Assembly (NCBI GenBank): GCA_963921425.1
Contig: OY992834.1
Coordinates: 3,720,001 to 3,784,000, forward strand
DNA from: Dryas octopetala
Lineage: Eukaryota; Streptophyta; Magnoliopsida; Rosales; Rosaceae
Reading direction: 5' to 3'
DNA: 64,000 nucleotides
The notes below the pieces were generated by a model. It searched no databases, was not told the DNA's origin, and saw only the letters and a list, made by a program, of their open reading frames with translations. The position numbers were made by a program, and so were the translations under genes. Numbering within the stretch: the stretch's first letter is position 1; every line of letters starts with the position of its first letter. Below, piece by piece: positions 63,352 through 64,000 of the stretch.

Positions 63352-64000
63352 ATTTTGGTTACCGACGTGAAGAGTGCACGAGGATTTGGGCTCCCTTCTT
63401 TGAGCCTTTGATTGGCCCATACTTGTTAAATGGGTTACGAGCATTTGGGCTGACCCATCTACCCAATTATAGTCTGGGCTCTCCTATGTCAGAGACTAGG
63501 TGAAGTTAGGGTTCTAAATATATTGTTTTATTTTCATTAACAGGTATGTTTTCTTTGTGTTAAACATTGTGTATTGATTATGAGGTTTTAAGGTATTGAT
63601 GAGTCTGACCACACACCTTTACAGATTATACACACAACACATGTCGATATTTCTCTTAATTTATAATCACACGTAAACTGTATACCATTGCTCCGTATTT
63701 GATTTATAAATAATAACAACGAAATTTAGAATTGAAAATGACATACTGACATTTAACATTGATTCATGGTATATCATTGATCATGAATTACAGTAAAGAA
63801 AAAGTTGAAAAACAAGCTCTAAGTTCTCAAATTATTTATCCAACATTAGATTATACTTTTGTATCTAAAAATGATATAACCAGTTAGGCTCTGGGATATC
63901 TGATATACTAGAAAATTTCCATCGTCTGTACTAATGAGTAAATTGGGAACGTTTGGTATTCTATCCAAAAATTGTTTTCCAAAATTTTCTTCTTTCTTTC
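63352..64000. other. Spacer at the right edge
   Basis: AT-rich DNA beyond the ETG1 promoter. No gene is visible before the window ends. Confidence 0.5.

Overview
The window is nuclear DNA of a eudicot plant. The evidence is AT-rich spacers with many poly-A/T runs and GA/CT microsatellites, genes with several GT-AG introns, short foldback transposons, and plant-only families (type-A response regulator, alpha-expansin, SABATH methyltransferase, chalcone-isomerase-like protein, ATL RING-H2, group I bZIP). The protein wording and the gene content look Rosaceae-like (Prunus or a relative), but that is an inference from memory. All exon maps were made by eye from splice motifs, reading-frame continuity and family knowledge. 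For each multi-exon gene with a complete map, the exon lengths add up to a whole number of codons.

Layout, left to right. 1-2770: two damaged SABATH carboxyl-methyltransferase copies, one C-terminal part and one clear pseudogene, with short repeats and a hairpin between them. 2770-4780: a minisatellite, a foldback MITE copy and other repeat-like DNA. 5158-5424: a small Cys/His-rich plant protein with a leader intron. 6230-7334 (-): type-A response regulator of the ARR16/17 type. 9622-12975 (-): a 12-exon AIMP1/Arc1p-like tRNA-binding protein. 13689-14087: a hAT-like MITE. 17389-20953 (+): an IRK-type LRR receptor kinase with a non-canonical catalytic loop. 20954-25885: a long stretch without a supported gene. 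25886-29223 (+): a PUB62-type U-box protein. 30162-33394 (-): a 590-residue uncharacterised nuclear-type protein. 34798-35547 (-): a 249-residue single-exon uncharacterised protein. 37290-37960 (-): a cytochrome P450 relic. 39247-40387 (+): the chalcone isomerase-like protein CHIL, with its start codon split by an intron. 42565-43158 (-): an ATL/DAF-type RING-H2 protein. 44228-45856: two foldback MITEs, one with a perfect 9-bp target duplication. 47550-50568 (+): a bZIP18-type transcription factor. 50957-56670: repeat-rich spacer. 56671-57806 (+): an alpha-expansin. 58947-63213 (-): ETG1/MCM-binding protein (14 exons) with E2F-like motifs upstream.

The genes do not form an operon or pathway cluster. 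From memory, their order matches Arabidopsis neighbourhoods: ARR16, the AIMP1-like gene, bZIP18, EXPA8 and ETG1 on chromosome 2 (about At2g40550-At2g40670); IRK next to ARR17 on chromosome 3 (At3g56370/56380); and CHIL, DAF and EXPA2 on chromosome 5 (At5g05270-05290). The window therefore looks like one ancestral block whose members were split among duplicated segments in Arabidopsis. I did not find a convincing previously undescribed system. The best second-look items are the split CHIL start codon, the altered IRK kinase motifs, the alternative last exon of the 590-residue protein, and the foldback elements.
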